DNA from: Falsiroseomonas sp051859025
GTDB taxonomy: Bacteria; Pseudomonadota; Alphaproteobacteria; Acetobacterales; Acetobacteraceae
NCBI RefSeq assembly: GCF_051859025.1
Contig: NZ_JBHYGL010000011.1
Coordinates: forward strand, 1 to 64,000
Direction: 5' to 3'
Length of the DNA stretch: 64,000 nucleotides
Shown here piece after piece: positions 18,242-27,486 of this stretch. The notes below the pieces were generated by a model. It saw nothing but the letters and a program-made list of their open reading frames with translations. It did no database searches and was not told the DNA's origin. Positions within the stretch are counted from its first letter, which is position 1; the number at the start of each line of letters is the position of its first letter. The translations under genes and the position numbers were made by a program.

Positions 18242-18729
18242 GTGCCGATGCTTCCCGTGGCGCAGAGGCGCTGGCCATCCGTCCAGCGCGCCCCGTCCAG
18301 GATCGCGCCGGAGAAATCGGCCCCGGTCAGATCCGCGCCCGTGAGGTCCGCGCCCGTCAAATCCGCGCGGAACAGGCGGGCGCGGCGCATGTCGGCGCGC
18401 ACCAGGATGGCGCCGCGCAGGATGGCGCGGGTGAAATCGGCCTCCCGCAGCGTCGCTTCCGTCATGTCCGCGCCGGTGAGGTCCGCGGAGAGGAAGCGCC
18501 CATCGGTGGCGTCCACGCCCACCATCTTCGCCTGCATGAGCTTCGCCCGCTGGAGCGAGGAGTCGCGCAGATGCCCGCGGCTGAGGTCCACCCCCGTCAG
18601 GTCCCGCCCATCCAGCAGGCAGCGTCGCCAGACCACCTCCGGCGCCGCCGGGGAGGTGCAGGCCGCGAGGGCCGGGGCCGCGAACAGCATCGCGGCGAGG
18701 ATGAGCGGAGGGAGATGACGGGGTTGCAC
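18232..18729 (-). CDS. Exported pentapeptide-repeat protein, probable lipoprotein
   Basis: About 165 residues. A hydrophobic signal (LPPLILAAMLFAAPALAAC) ends in LAAC, which fits a lipobox, followed by about 20 pentapeptide units of A(D/N)LTG type (DLTGADLTGADLTGADFSGA). Such repeats form a right-handed quadrilateral beta-helix; the function here is unknown. Three cysteines (after the signal, RRCLLDG, GTCQ) could instead form disulfides. The proposed start is a GTG at 18729; the frame stays open to 18816 without better support. It overlaps the uvrD start by 10 nt, suggesting coupling, and is divergent from the permease gene. Confidence 0.78.
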   Translation of the reverse strand: MQPRHLPPLILAAMLFAAPALAACTSPAAPEVVWRRCLLDGRDLTGVDLSRGHLRDSSLQRAKLMQAKMVGVDATDGRFLSADLTGADMTEATLREADFTRAILRGAILVRADMRRARLFRADLTGADLTGADLTGADFSGAILDGARWTDGQRLCATGSIGTCQ

Positions 18730-18774
18730 ACCCAGGATATAGAACACGGAGCGAACAACTCCAACCGCCAGGCC

Positions 18775-19722
18775 GTGCGCACACTCCTCGCCCCCTTCGA
18801 ATGGTCGGCCCGGCATGGCGGTGCGCTGCTGGGCTTCGGCGTCTTCGCCGGCGTGATCTTCCCGCCGCTGGCCGCCGCGACGCGCGACCTGGTCTCCCCC
18901 AGCGTGTTCTGCCTGATGACGCTGGTGATGCTGCGCGTCGATTTCGTGCAGGTGCTGGGCTACCTGCGGCGCCCGCTGATGGTGGCGGGGCTGCTGGTGT
19001 GGGTGCTGCTGGCCTGCCCGCTGATCGTCTTCGCCATCACGCGGCTGGTCGGGCTGGACGGGGCGCTGGGTGCCGCGGTCGTGATCATGGCGACGGGCTG
19101 CGCGGCCACCTCCTCCCCCGCCTTCGCGCGCCTGGTCGGGCTGGATGGGGAGATCGCGCTGGTCGTCTCCGTCCTGTCCACGCTGCTGGTGCCCTTCATC
19201 GCGCCGCCTCTGGCACTCGGGCTGCTGGGGATCGACCTGGCGATCTCGCTATCGTCGCTGATGGGCCGGCTGGCGCTAGTGGTGGGGCTGCCGCTGCTGC
19301 TGTCCCTGGTGATCCGCCGCCTGGCGGGGCCGGCGCGGCTGGAACGCACCGGGCGCGCGGTGGATGGCGCGGTGGTGCTGCTGGTCGTGCTCTACGGCTT
19401 CGGCGTGATGGACGGCATGCAGGCGAAGATCCTGGCGGAACCGCTCTGGGTCGCGGGCGGCGTCGCGCTGGCCTTCGCCGGCAATTTCGGGCTGAACATC
19501 CTGACGGCACTCGCCATGCGGCCGGTGGCGGGGACGCGCATCGCGCTGTCGGCCGGGCTGCTGTCCGGCAACCGCAACATGGCGCTGTATATCGCGGTGC
19601 TGCCGGCGGCGACGGATCCACGCATCCTGCTGTTCTTCGCGCTCTGCCAATTCCCGCTGTTCCTCAGCCCCTTCCTGCTGCGCCCGGTCTATGACGCGCT
19701 GCGGGCACGCGGCGTCCGCTGA
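18775..19722 (+). CDS. Bile acid:sodium symporter (BASS)-like membrane transporter
   Basis: About 315 residues with nine to ten predicted transmembrane helices, resembling the BASS/arsenite-permease-like fold. The helix-rich core includes the ATGCAATSSPAFARLVG segment, where BASS proteins break helix 4 at the substrate site, and AGLLSGNRNMALYIAVLP, equivalent to the second crossover (GxxxGxxN). The substrate cannot be predicted; organic anions are likely. The start is uncertain: GTG at 18775 or ATG at 18715, the latter overlapping the divergent pentapeptide gene. It stands alone on its strand. Confidence 0.72.
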   Translation: MRTLLAPFEWSARHGGALLGFGVFAGVIFPPLAAATRDLVSPSVFCLMTLVMLRVDFVQVLGYLRRPLMVAGLLVWVLLACPLIVFAITRLVGLDGALGAAVVIMATGCAATSSPAFARLVGLDGEIALVVSVLSTLLVPFIAPPLALGLLGIDLAISLSSLMGRLALVVGLPLLLSLVIRRLAGPARLERTGRAVDGAVVLLVVLYGFGVMDGMQAKILAEPLWVAGGVALAFAGNFGLNILTALAMRPVAGTRIALSAGLLSGNRNMALYIAVLPAATDPRILLFFALCQFPLFLSPFLLRPVYDALRARGVR

Positions 19723-19787
19723 AGGGCGTTCACAGCCCGCGCCAGGCCGGTCTAGGCTTGCCACAACACCGAGGAAGCGACGCGCCC

Positions 19788-20186
19788 ATGGCCTGGCCCA
19801 ACCCCACCCGCCCCGGCGAACCCGCCGACGCCAACCGCCCCTGGCACTGGGTGGCGCGCAGCGACGACACCAGCCGGGTGCCGCTGCCCATCGGCTGGAA
19901 CGGGGCGATGCGGGCCTGGATGGTGTGGGACGGCAGCACCGTCTCCGCCGCCGAGGCCGCGCAACGCTTCACCTATCTCGGCCCCTGCCTGACGCCGGAG
20001 GAGACGAAGGCGGCGCAGGCCGCCAGCGCGGAGCCACGGGGCCTTGCGGCTCTCGCCGCCTCCGCCACACCGCCGCCACCGCCGGCGATGATCTACAAGA
20101 AGGACGCGGTGCGGGTGCACCTGCTGATCTTCGCGGGGACGCTGTTCGCGACTCTGTTCCTGGCGGAGAAGGTGGTTCGCTGGTGA
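19788..20186 (+). CDS. Hypothetical protein with C-terminal membrane anchor
   Basis: A 132-residue protein that I do not recognise. The N-terminal 75 residues form a Trp-rich globular region (HWVARSDDTSRVPLPIGWNGAMRAWMVWDG). A Pro-rich linker (SATPPPPPAMI) follows, then one transmembrane helix (VRVHLLIFAGTLFATLFLAEKVV) at the end, so it is likely tail-anchored in the inner membrane. The ATG has a GAGGAAG Shine-Dalgarno. A family A hairpin element follows its stop codon directly. Confidence 0.65.
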   Translation: MAWPNPTRPGEPADANRPWHWVARSDDTSRVPLPIGWNGAMRAWMVWDGSTVSAAEAAQRFTYLGPCLTPEETKAAQAASAEPRGLAALAASATPPPPPAMIYKKDAVRVHLLIFAGTLFATLFLAEKVVRW

Positions 20187-20255
20187 CTCCCGGGGAAGGC
20201 GCTGCCTTCCCCGGACCCCATCCACGAGGGCGGAGACCCCCCTGGACCGTTTTCG
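20187..20255 (+). repeat. Family A 3'-end hairpin element, copy 2
   Basis: It starts right after the TGA of the preceding plus-strand gene. Hairpin 1 is a perfect palindrome (GGGGAAGGCGCTGCCTTCCCC, 20192-20212), followed by a spacer and the arm GAGACCCCCCTGGACCG that closes the element. Orientation relative to the upstream gene is the same as in copies at 1, 26398 and 63318. It probably acts as a terminator between converging genes. Confidence 0.75.
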
Positions 20256-20256
20256 G

Positions 20257-21246
20257 TCAGCCTGCGTTCTGCGGCTGGACGCCGGCGGCGCGGGCGGCGG
20301 CGCCCCATTTCTCCATCTCCGCCTGGACGAAACTGCGGGTGTCGTCGGGGTTGGAGACGACCACCTCCGCGCCCAGGGTCCGGTGCCGCGCCACCACATC
20401 AGGGCGCTGCACGGCGGCGGTGATCTCCCGGTGCAGACGGTCCAGCACGGCGGCAGGCAGGTTGGCGGGGCCCATCACCATGCCCCAGGTCGAAGCCTCG
20501 AACCCCGCCACGCTCTCGCCCAGCGTCGGCACATCGGGCAGCTGGGGCGCCCGGGTGGCCCCCGTGGTGGCCAGCGCCTTCAGCGTGCCGGCCTGGATAT
20601 GCGGCAGCGCGGCCGGGACGGTATCGAACATGATGTCCACCCGGCCCGCGATCAGGTCCGGATGCGCCTGGGTCGATCCGCGATAGGGGACATAGGTCAT
20701 CTCGATCCCCGTCCGCTGGCCGAACAGCACCGGCGCCAGCCGCACCACGCCGCCCGTGCCGGCGAAGGTCACATGCCCGGCCGGGTTGCGCTTCGCATGG
20801 GCCACCAGCTCCGCCGGGGTCGAGGGACCGAAGCCGCGGGCCGCACAGAGCACCAGCGGCGTCCTGGTCGTCAGGGTGATGAAGGTGAAATCCCGCATCG
20901 TGTCGAAGGGCAGCCGGTAGAAGGCCGCGTTGACGGGATGGCCGACGGACACCAGGGCAAGGGTGTGCCCATCGGCCGGGGACCGCGCCACGGCCTCCGT
21001 CCCGATCACGCCATCGGCACCGGCCCGGTTCTCCACCGGCACCGGCACGCCCATGGCAGCGGACATGGGGTCCGCGATCAGTCTGGCGGTGATGTCGGAC
21101 ACACCGCCCGGCGTATAGGGCACGACGATGCGGACAGGTCGGGTGGGAAAGGCCTGGGCGCGGGCGACGGTGCTGCCGAGGCCCAGCATGGGGGCAGCCA
21201 GGGCGGGCGCGGCCAGCAAAGCCGCGCGGCGGGTGAACAGGGTCAT
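20257..21246 (-). CDS. Bug-family (TctC) solute-binding protein, orphan
   Basis: A 329-residue periplasmic binding protein of the Bug/TctC family. A twin-arginine-like signal peptide (TRRAALLAAPALA...VARAQ) is followed by the FPTRPVRIVVPYTPGG start typical of mature Bug proteins, and the core has NRAGADGVIG and ADGHTL. These proteins bind carboxylates or aromatic acids with the ligand caged between two lobes. No tctA or tctB lies beside it, so it may serve the transporter at 30492-32445 or one elsewhere. The ligand is unknown. Followed upstream on the same strand by metF after an 87-nt gap. Confidence 0.88.
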   Translation of the reverse strand: MTLFTRRAALLAAPALAAPMLGLGSTVARAQAFPTRPVRIVVPYTPGGVSDITARLIADPMSAAMGVPVPVENRAGADGVIGTEAVARSPADGHTLALVSVGHPVNAAFYRLPFDTMRDFTFITLTTRTPLVLCAARGFGPSTPAELVAHAKRNPAGHVTFAGTGGVVRLAPVLFGQRTGIEMTYVPYRGSTQAHPDLIAGRVDIMFDTVPAALPHIQAGTLKALATTGATRAPQLPDVPTLGESVAGFEASTWGMVMGPANLPAAVLDRLHREITAAVQRPDVVARHRTLGAEVVVSNPDDTRSFVQAEMEKWGAAARAAGVQPQNAG

Positions 21247-21333
21247 GGGGCGCTTCCTCCTCCGGTCTTACGCCGGTCCAGCCATGCTGGACCCGGCGGC
21301 AAACCAGGGGAAGGCCGTTCGGCCCCCGCGGGG

Positions 21334-22266
21334 TCAGGCTGCCTTGGGACGTGCCCCGAGCAGATGCGCGATGGCGTAGGTCAGGTCCGCGCGGTTCAGC
21401 GTGTAGAAGTGGAATTCGTCCACCCCGTTCGCCTGCAGCAGCCGCACCTGTTCGGCGGCGATGGCGGCGGAGACCATCCGCCGCGTATCCGCATCCTCGT
21501 CCAGCCCCTCGAACAGCTTGCCCATCCAGGCGGGGACGGAGGCGCCGCACATCGCGCTGAACTTCTTCACCTGGGAGAAATTAGACACCGGCAGGATGCC
21601 CGGGACGATGGGCACCGTGATGCCGGCGGCCGCGCACCGATCGATGAAGCGGAGGTAGATGTCCGTGTCGAAGAAGTACTGGGTGATCGCGCGGGTCGCG
21701 CCGGCATCGATCTTGCGCTTCAGGAAATCGAGGTCCGCATCGGCGGAGGTCGCGGCGGGATGAGTTTCCGGATAGGCGCCGACGCTGATGTCGAAATCAC
21801 CGATGCGGCGCAGGCCCCGCACCAAATCCTCGGCCTGCGCATAGCCGCCGGGGTGCGGCGTGTACTGGCTGGCGCCGGCCGGCGGGTCGCCGCGCAGCGC
21901 TACGATGTGGCGGACGCCGGCTTCCAGGTAGCCGCGCGCGACCTCATCCACCTCGGCCTGGGTGGCGCCGACGCAGGTCAGGTGGGCGGCCGGGGTCAGG
22001 CTGGTTTCGCGGGCCAGCCGGGCCACCGTCTCATGCGTCCGGGTCCGGGTGGTGCCGCCGGCGCCGTAGGTGACGGAAACAAAGCGGGGCCCCAGCGGCT
22101 CCAGCCGCCGGATAGCGGCCCAGAGCGATTGTTCCAGGGCCTCGTTCTTGGGCGGGAAGAATTCGAAGGACAGCTGCGGGGGCGGCATCTCGCTCGGCAC
22201 GGGAAGGCCGGCCACGCGGGGGCCGGTCAGCCAACGCTGCAGGGTGCCGGGATAGGCCTGGTCCAT
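21334..22266 (-). CDS. metF: 5,10-methylenetetrahydrofolate reductase MetF
   Basis: A 310-residue flavoprotein TIM barrel reducing methylene-THF to methyl-THF for methionine synthesis. Diagnostic segments are LSFEFFPPKN at the N-terminus, SVTYGAGGTTR, HLTCVG, IVALRGDPP and TQYFFD. The open frame extends to 22425, but homology and a GAGAG ribosome-binding site support MDQAYP at 22266. It is divergent from mlaA. I searched the 200-nt leader by eye for SAM-II or SAH riboswitch landmarks and saw none. Confidence 0.93.
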   Translation of the reverse strand: MDQAYPGTLQRWLTGPRVAGLPVPSEMPPPQLSFEFFPPKNEALEQSLWAAIRRLEPLGPRFVSVTYGAGGTTRTRTHETVARLARETSLTPAAHLTCVGATQAEVDEVARGYLEAGVRHIVALRGDPPAGASQYTPHPGGYAQAEDLVRGLRRIGDFDISVGAYPETHPAATSADADLDFLKRKIDAGATRAITQYFFDTDIYLRFIDRCAAAGITVPIVPGILPVSNFSQVKKFSAMCGASVPAWMGKLFEGLDEDADTRRMVSAAIAAEQVRLLQANGVDEFHFYTLNRADLTYAIAHLLGARPKAA

Positions 22267-22468
22267 CGGTCCGTTCTCTCGCCTGCCGGTGACGGGCCGC
22301 CGCGCCGGGGGGCGGGAACCCGAGGTTGATATGACTGTTCGTAACTTCGGCGGCACCGTTGTTCCGTTGGCCGCCCGCGCCGCATATAAGGAAGACCCTG
22401 CGGGCCGGGAAGGGCTGGCCCGCACGGGGAGGTTGTGCCCCCCCCTTCAGCCCTTCGGAGGTCTATCG

Positions 22469-23323
22469 TTGAGCCGCATGACGCCCCCCCGCCAGAGCCT
22501 GACGGCGAAGCGCCTTGCCGTGCCCGTGCTGGCGCTCGGGCTAGCCCTCGGCCTTTCCGCCTGCGCCACGCGCCCCAACCCCGCGGATACTGAAGCCGTG
22601 GCGGAGTTCAATGCCAACAACGATCCGCTGGAGCCGCTGAACCGCGGCGCCTATTTCGTGCATGACGGCATCGATACCCTGGTGCTGCGCCCGGCGGCGG
22701 AGATCTATCGCGTCTTCCTGCCGCCCGAACTGCGCGCCGCCATCCGCAACGTGCTGGCGAACCTCCGCACCCCCGTCATCCTGGTGAACGACCTGCTGCA
22801 GGGGGACACCCAGCGCGCCGCCACCACCATGGGGCGGTTCCTGGTGAACACCACGGTCGGCATCGGCGGCATCTTCGACCGCGCCACGGATTTCGGCCTG
22901 CTCGGCCATACCGAGGATTTCGGCCAGACGCTCGCCGTCTGGGGCGCGCCGGAAGGCCCCTACCTCTTCATCCCCGTGCTCGGCCCGTCCAACCCGCGGG
23001 ACCTGGTGGGCACCGGCGTCGATACCGCCTTCCACCCCCTGACCTGGACCGGCAATGCCGGGGAGACGGTCGAAGCCATCACCATCACCCGCACCGCGCT
23101 CACCGCCCTCGATATCCGTGAAGGCCTGATCGAGACGGTGGACCAGGTGAAGGCGGGCTCACTCGATCCTTACGCCACGATCCGCAGCGCCTATCGCCAG
23201 CGCCGCGTTGTGGAGATCCGCAACCAGGGCGGCGCCCCTGCCGCGGCGCGCGGGACCGGCTTCGGGGTCGGGACCGGCGTGCCACAGCAAGGCGGCACGG
23301 GCGTGTCGCAGCAGCCGCGCTGA
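22469..23323 (+). CDS. mlaA: MlaA (VacJ) outer-membrane lipoprotein
   Basis: A 284-residue lipoprotein. The signal (LAVPVLALGLALGLSAC) ends in a lipobox LSAC, followed by the MlaA/VacJ domain: NDPLEPLNRGAYFVHDGID, then the RTPVILVNDLLQGD and GHTEDFGQTLAVWG blocks and the PYLFIPVLGPSNPRD hallmark. MlaA sits on the inner leaflet of the outer membrane and passes mislocalised phospholipid to MlaC. I chose TTG at 22469 because a perfect GGAGGT (22457-22462) lies 6 nt upstream; the ATG at 22478 would be 15 nt away. The next gene encodes MlaC, so the pair forms a retrograde lipid-transport unit; mlaFED is not in the window. Confidence 0.92.
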   Translation: MSRMTPPRQSLTAKRLAVPVLALGLALGLSACATRPNPADTEAVAEFNANNDPLEPLNRGAYFVHDGIDTLVLRPAAEIYRVFLPPELRAAIRNVLANLRTPVILVNDLLQGDTQRAATTMGRFLVNTTVGIGGIFDRATDFGLLGHTEDFGQTLAVWGAPEGPYLFIPVLGPSNPRDLVGTGVDTAFHPLTWTGNAGETVEAITITRTALTALDIREGLIETVDQVKAGSLDPYATIRSAYRQRRVVEIRNQGGAPAAARGTGFGVGTGVPQQGGTGVSQQPR

Positions 23324-23362
23324 CGCGGCCTGGCTGCCCCCGCCCTGGGTGCCTCTGAACAG

Positions 23363-24007
23363 ATGGACCGCATGATGCACAGCCTCGACCGCCGCAGCCT
23401 GCTGATCGCCGCCGCCGGCCTGGCCCTGATGGGCCGGGCCGCCCATGCCCAGCAGATCGATACCGCCCGCGCCACCGCCTTCATCCAGCAGACTGGCGAG
23501 GAGCTGGTGACCGCCATCAACGCCGCCGGGGCCCCGGTCGCCCAGCGGCGCGAGAGGGTGGCAGCCGTGCTGCGCCGCGCGGTGGATGTGGAAGGCGTCG
23601 GCCGCTTCATCCTCGGCCGCTTCTGGCGCAGCGCCAATGCCGAACAGCAGGCCGAATACCTGAAGCTGTTCGAGGAGATCCTGATCCGCAACCTCTCCGC
23701 CCGCTTCGGCGAATACCAGGGGGTGCGCTTCTCCCTCGGCCGCAGCCAGGCGCGGACCGAGGAAGACGTGCTGGTCAACACCGTTGTCGAACGCCCCGGC
23801 ACCGCGGCCTTCGGCCTCGACTGGCGCGTGGCGGAAGTGGGCGGCGTGCCGCGCGTGGTGGATGTGATCGCGGAAGGCACCAGCCTGCGCCTGACCACGC
23901 GCAGCGAATACAGCAGCGTCATCAGCCGCAATGGCGGCAATGTCGGCAGCCTGCTGACGGCGATGCGCCAGCAGATCCAGCAGCTGGCCGCCCGCGAAGG
24001 GGGCTGA
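23363..24007 (+). CDS. mlaC: MlaC/Tgt2-family periplasmic lipid carrier
   Basis: A 214-residue protein of the MlaC (toluene tolerance Ttg2D) family. A signal peptide with twin-arginine-like DRRSLLIAAAG and cleavage near AHAQ precedes the phospholipid-binding domain (GRFILGRFWRSANAEQQAEYLKLFEEILIRNLSARFGEY and the VNTVVERPG...DWRV strands). It shuttles phospholipid between MlaA and the inner-membrane MlaFEDB complex. HpnM of hopanoid clusters belongs to the same family, but adjacency to mlaA favours MlaC. It follows mlaA after 39 nt and ends in a family B hairpin element. Confidence 0.88.
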   Translation: MDRMMHSLDRRSLLIAAAGLALMGRAAHAQQIDTARATAFIQQTGEELVTAINAAGAPVAQRRERVAAVLRRAVDVEGVGRFILGRFWRSANAEQQAEYLKLFEEILIRNLSARFGEYQGVRFSLGRSQARTEEDVLVNTVVERPGTAAFGLDWRVAEVGGVPRVVDVIAEGTSLRLTTRSEYSSVISRNGGNVGSLLTAMRQQIQQLAAREGG

Positions 24008-24010
24008 ACC

Positions 24011-24053
24011 TTTTCAGACCCTCAGGCGCCGGGCGCGGCCTCCGGCCGCTTGG
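24011..24053 (+). terminator. Family B 3'-end hairpin element after mlaC
   Basis: It starts 3 nt after the mlaC stop with TTTTCAGACCCTCAGG and contains the stem-loop GCGGCC-TCC-GGCCGC (24035-24049). A nearly identical 43-nt element follows tRNA-Leu at 40687-40644 on the other strand. Conserved placement and orientation suggest a transcription terminator or a processing site. The remainder of the gap to 24118 holds another stem (GCCCGC-CTGC-GGCGGGC). Confidence 0.7.
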
Positions 24054-24118
24054 CTCGCCAGACTGCCGGCGGCGCCCGTTCGGGCCCTCGCCCGCCTGCG
24101 GCGGGCGCCGTTTCAGGG

Positions 24119-24646
24119 TCACCCGGCCGGCGGAAACGCCTCGAACACCAGCATCTCCCGCCCCCGGTAGTGGAAGCGATCGCATTCCACCATGCCGAGG
24201 TCGGTCAGCACCGCACGGCTGGCGTGGTTGCCTTCCCAGGCGACGGCGGCGATGCGCTTCAGGCCCCGCCGGAAACCGAAGGCCAGCGCCGCGCGGGCGG
24301 CTTCGCGAGCATAGCCCTTGCCGCGGCAGGAAGGCCACAACGCGAAACGGACGGCTACGCCGCGCCCGTCCGGCCGTTCCATCAGCCCCGCGATGCCCAG
24401 GAAATCGCCGGTGCCGCGTTCGAAGACCGCCCAGGTGCCGTAGCCCCGGACCAGCCAGAACTCCATGTCGTCCTCAAGCTCCTCCCGCGCCCGATCGGGC
24501 GTGCGGGTGCCATGAAGCATGAGGCCGAAGGCGGCATCATCCGCCTTCAGGCGGATCAGATCGGGCAGGTTCTCCGGCGCCACGGGACGGAGCGAAAGCC
24601 GCTCCGTCGTGATGCCATTGCCTTCCGCCAGCCTGGCGGGGACCAA
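24119..24646 (-). CDS. RimJ/RimL-type GNAT N-acetyltransferase
   Basis: About 175 residues with the GNAT fold: TERLSLRPVAPENLPDLIRL at the N-terminus, then the AVRFALWPSCRGKGYAREAARAALAFGF acetyl-CoA loop (R/Q-x-x-G-x-G/A) and NHASRAVLTDLGM. The substrate is unknown; relatives acetylate ribosomal protein N-termini or small amines. The frame is open far into ettA, but the GNAT domain starts just after the ettA stop. A TTG at 24646 with AGGT upstream is the best start. It is probably co-transcribed with ettA, 4 nt downstream. Confidence 0.8.
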   Translation of the reverse strand: MVPARLAEGNGITTERLSLRPVAPENLPDLIRLKADDAAFGLMLHGTRTPDRAREELEDDMEFWLVRGYGTWAVFERGTGDFLGIAGLMERPDGRGVAVRFALWPSCRGKGYAREAARAALAFGFRRGLKRIAAVAWEGNHASRAVLTDLGMVECDRFHYRGREMLVFEAFPPAG

Positions 24647-24650
24647 GGAC

Positions 24651-26330
<1,680 letters not shown>

Positions 26331-26397
26331 TGTTTCGGCTTCCGGAGGACGGGCGGGGTGGCGGGTGTTTTACCGCGCCCTATCCGTCGCTGCAAAC

Positions 26398-26594
26398 CGG
26401 GTGGCCCGCGGGGGAACGCCGTTTCCCCGCACCCAAAGGCCCAGCGCAGGGGGACGCCGTCCCCCTGCACCCCCGGCCAAGGGCCAGCCGGCCCTTGGAA
26501 CCCTGGTATTTGAGATGGTCCAGGGGGGTCTCACCCCCCGAAATCTTCCACAGGGGGCGGGTGGGGTACGGGGAAGGCAGCGCCTTCCCCGGGA
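26398..26594 (-). repeat. Family A 3'-end hairpin element, copy 3 (long form)
   Basis: Read from the enoyl-CoA hydratase stop on the minus strand: hairpin 1 is the perfect palindrome GGGGAAGGCGCTGCCTTCCCC, and the hairpin 2 arm is GAGACCCCCCTGGACCATC. A distal module follows with CCAAGGGCC...GGCCCTTGG and two similar stems around GGGGGACGGCGTCCCCC and GGGGAAACGGCGTTCCCC. The distal module reappears alone at 49272. It occupies most of the 264-nt gap up to ettA, and I see no gene in it. Confidence 0.75.
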
Positions 26595-27401
26595 TTAACG
26601 GCCCTTGAACTGCGGCGCCCGCTTCTCGAGGAACGCCTTTCGGCCTTCGTTGTAGTCATCGCTCGCGAAGCACGCCTTCACCATCGCGTCGCAGGCCTCG
26701 GCATTCGCGGCGCCACGATCCTTCAGCGCCTCGCCTACGATGAACTTCACGCTGCCCACTGTCAGCGGCGCGTTGCCCGCGATGGTCTTCGCGTAGTCCA
26801 GCACGAAGTCTTCCAGCTTGTCGTTTGCCACCACGCGGTTCACGAGGCCCATGATCCGCGCATCCTCCGCGCCCCACTTCTTCGCGGTGAAGAAGATCTC
26901 CTTGGCGAAGGACGGCCCGACCAGGTCCACCAGGCGGCGGATGCCGGACAGCGGATAGCCGAGGCCGAGCTTCGCCGCGGGCACGCCGAAGCTCGCCGTC
27001 TCACCGCAGATGCGCATGTCGCAGCAGACGGCGAGTGCGGTGCCGCCGCCGATGCAATGGCCCTGGATCATGGCGATGGTGGGCTTCGGGCATTCCGCCA
27101 GCGCGTCATAGACCTTGGCGGTCTGCGCCTGGTAGGCGGCGACGGCGGCTTCGCCACTGCGCTCGCTCTCGAACTTGGAGATGTCGGCGCCGCTGACGAA
27201 GGCCTTGCCGCCGGCGCCGGTCACGACGATGACGCGCACGGCATCATCCGCCTTGAAGTCGGCCAGGATGCGTTCCGCCGCCTGCCACATCTCCATGGAG
27301 ACGGCGTTGTGGCGTTCGGGGTTGTTGAAGGTCATCCAGCCGATGCCATCGGCCTTGCGGGCCAGCATCTTCTCGCTGCCAGTCACGAGCATTCCGTCCA
27401 T
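26595..27401 (-). CDS. Enoyl-CoA hydratase/isomerase family protein
   Basis: A 268-residue crotonase-fold protein. The oxyanion-hole segments are AFVSGADISKFE and MIQGHCIGGGTALAVCCDMRIC; FGVPAAKLGLGYPLSGIRRLVDLVG carries the usual active-site Glu region, but the position is filled by Leu-Gly-Tyr-Pro, so hydration activity is uncertain. The C-terminal trimerisation helix is present (ASDDYNEGRKAFLEKRAPQFKGR). It lies downstream of a class III CoA transferase on the same strand, separated by 85 nt with two hairpins. The pair probably processes an imported carboxylate as its CoA thioester. Confidence 0.87.
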   Translation of the reverse strand: MDGMLVTGSEKMLARKADGIGWMTFNNPERHNAVSMEMWQAAERILADFKADDAVRVIVVTGAGGKAFVSGADISKFESERSGEAAVAAYQAQTAKVYDALAECPKPTIAMIQGHCIGGGTALAVCCDMRICGETASFGVPAAKLGLGYPLSGIRRLVDLVGPSFAKEIFFTAKKWGAEDARIMGLVNRVVANDKLEDFVLDYAKTIAGNAPLTVGSVKFIVGEALKDRGAANAEACDAMVKACFASDDYNEGRKAFLEKRAPQFKGR

Positions 27402-27431
27402 GGACGTTCCACCTTTTCCGATTCAAGGAAT

Positions 27432-27476
27432 GGGTGGGGACCCCCACCCCGCGCCTCCCCCGCAAGCGCGGGGGAG
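27432..27476 (-). terminator. Two stem-loops between CoA transferase and enoyl-CoA hydratase genes
   Basis: CTCCCCCGC-AAGC-GCGGGGGAG (27455-27476) forms a 9-bp stem, and GGGTGGG...CCCACCC (27432-27449) a second of 7 bp. No U-tract follows on the minus strand. It may attenuate read-through from the CoA transferase gene into the hydratase gene. Confidence 0.55.
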
Positions 27477-27486
27477 CGAGTTTTCG

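Noticed and set aside
22315..22339. EcfG-like GGAAC-N16-TGTT upstream of mlaA.
   Set aside because: The -10 element deviates (TGTT for CGTT), and one chance match of this quality is expected in several kilobases.
22267..22468. SAM or SAH riboswitch in the metF leader.
   Set aside because: None of the conserved core sequences or pseudoknot arms of SAM-II or SAH riboswitches could be found by eye.
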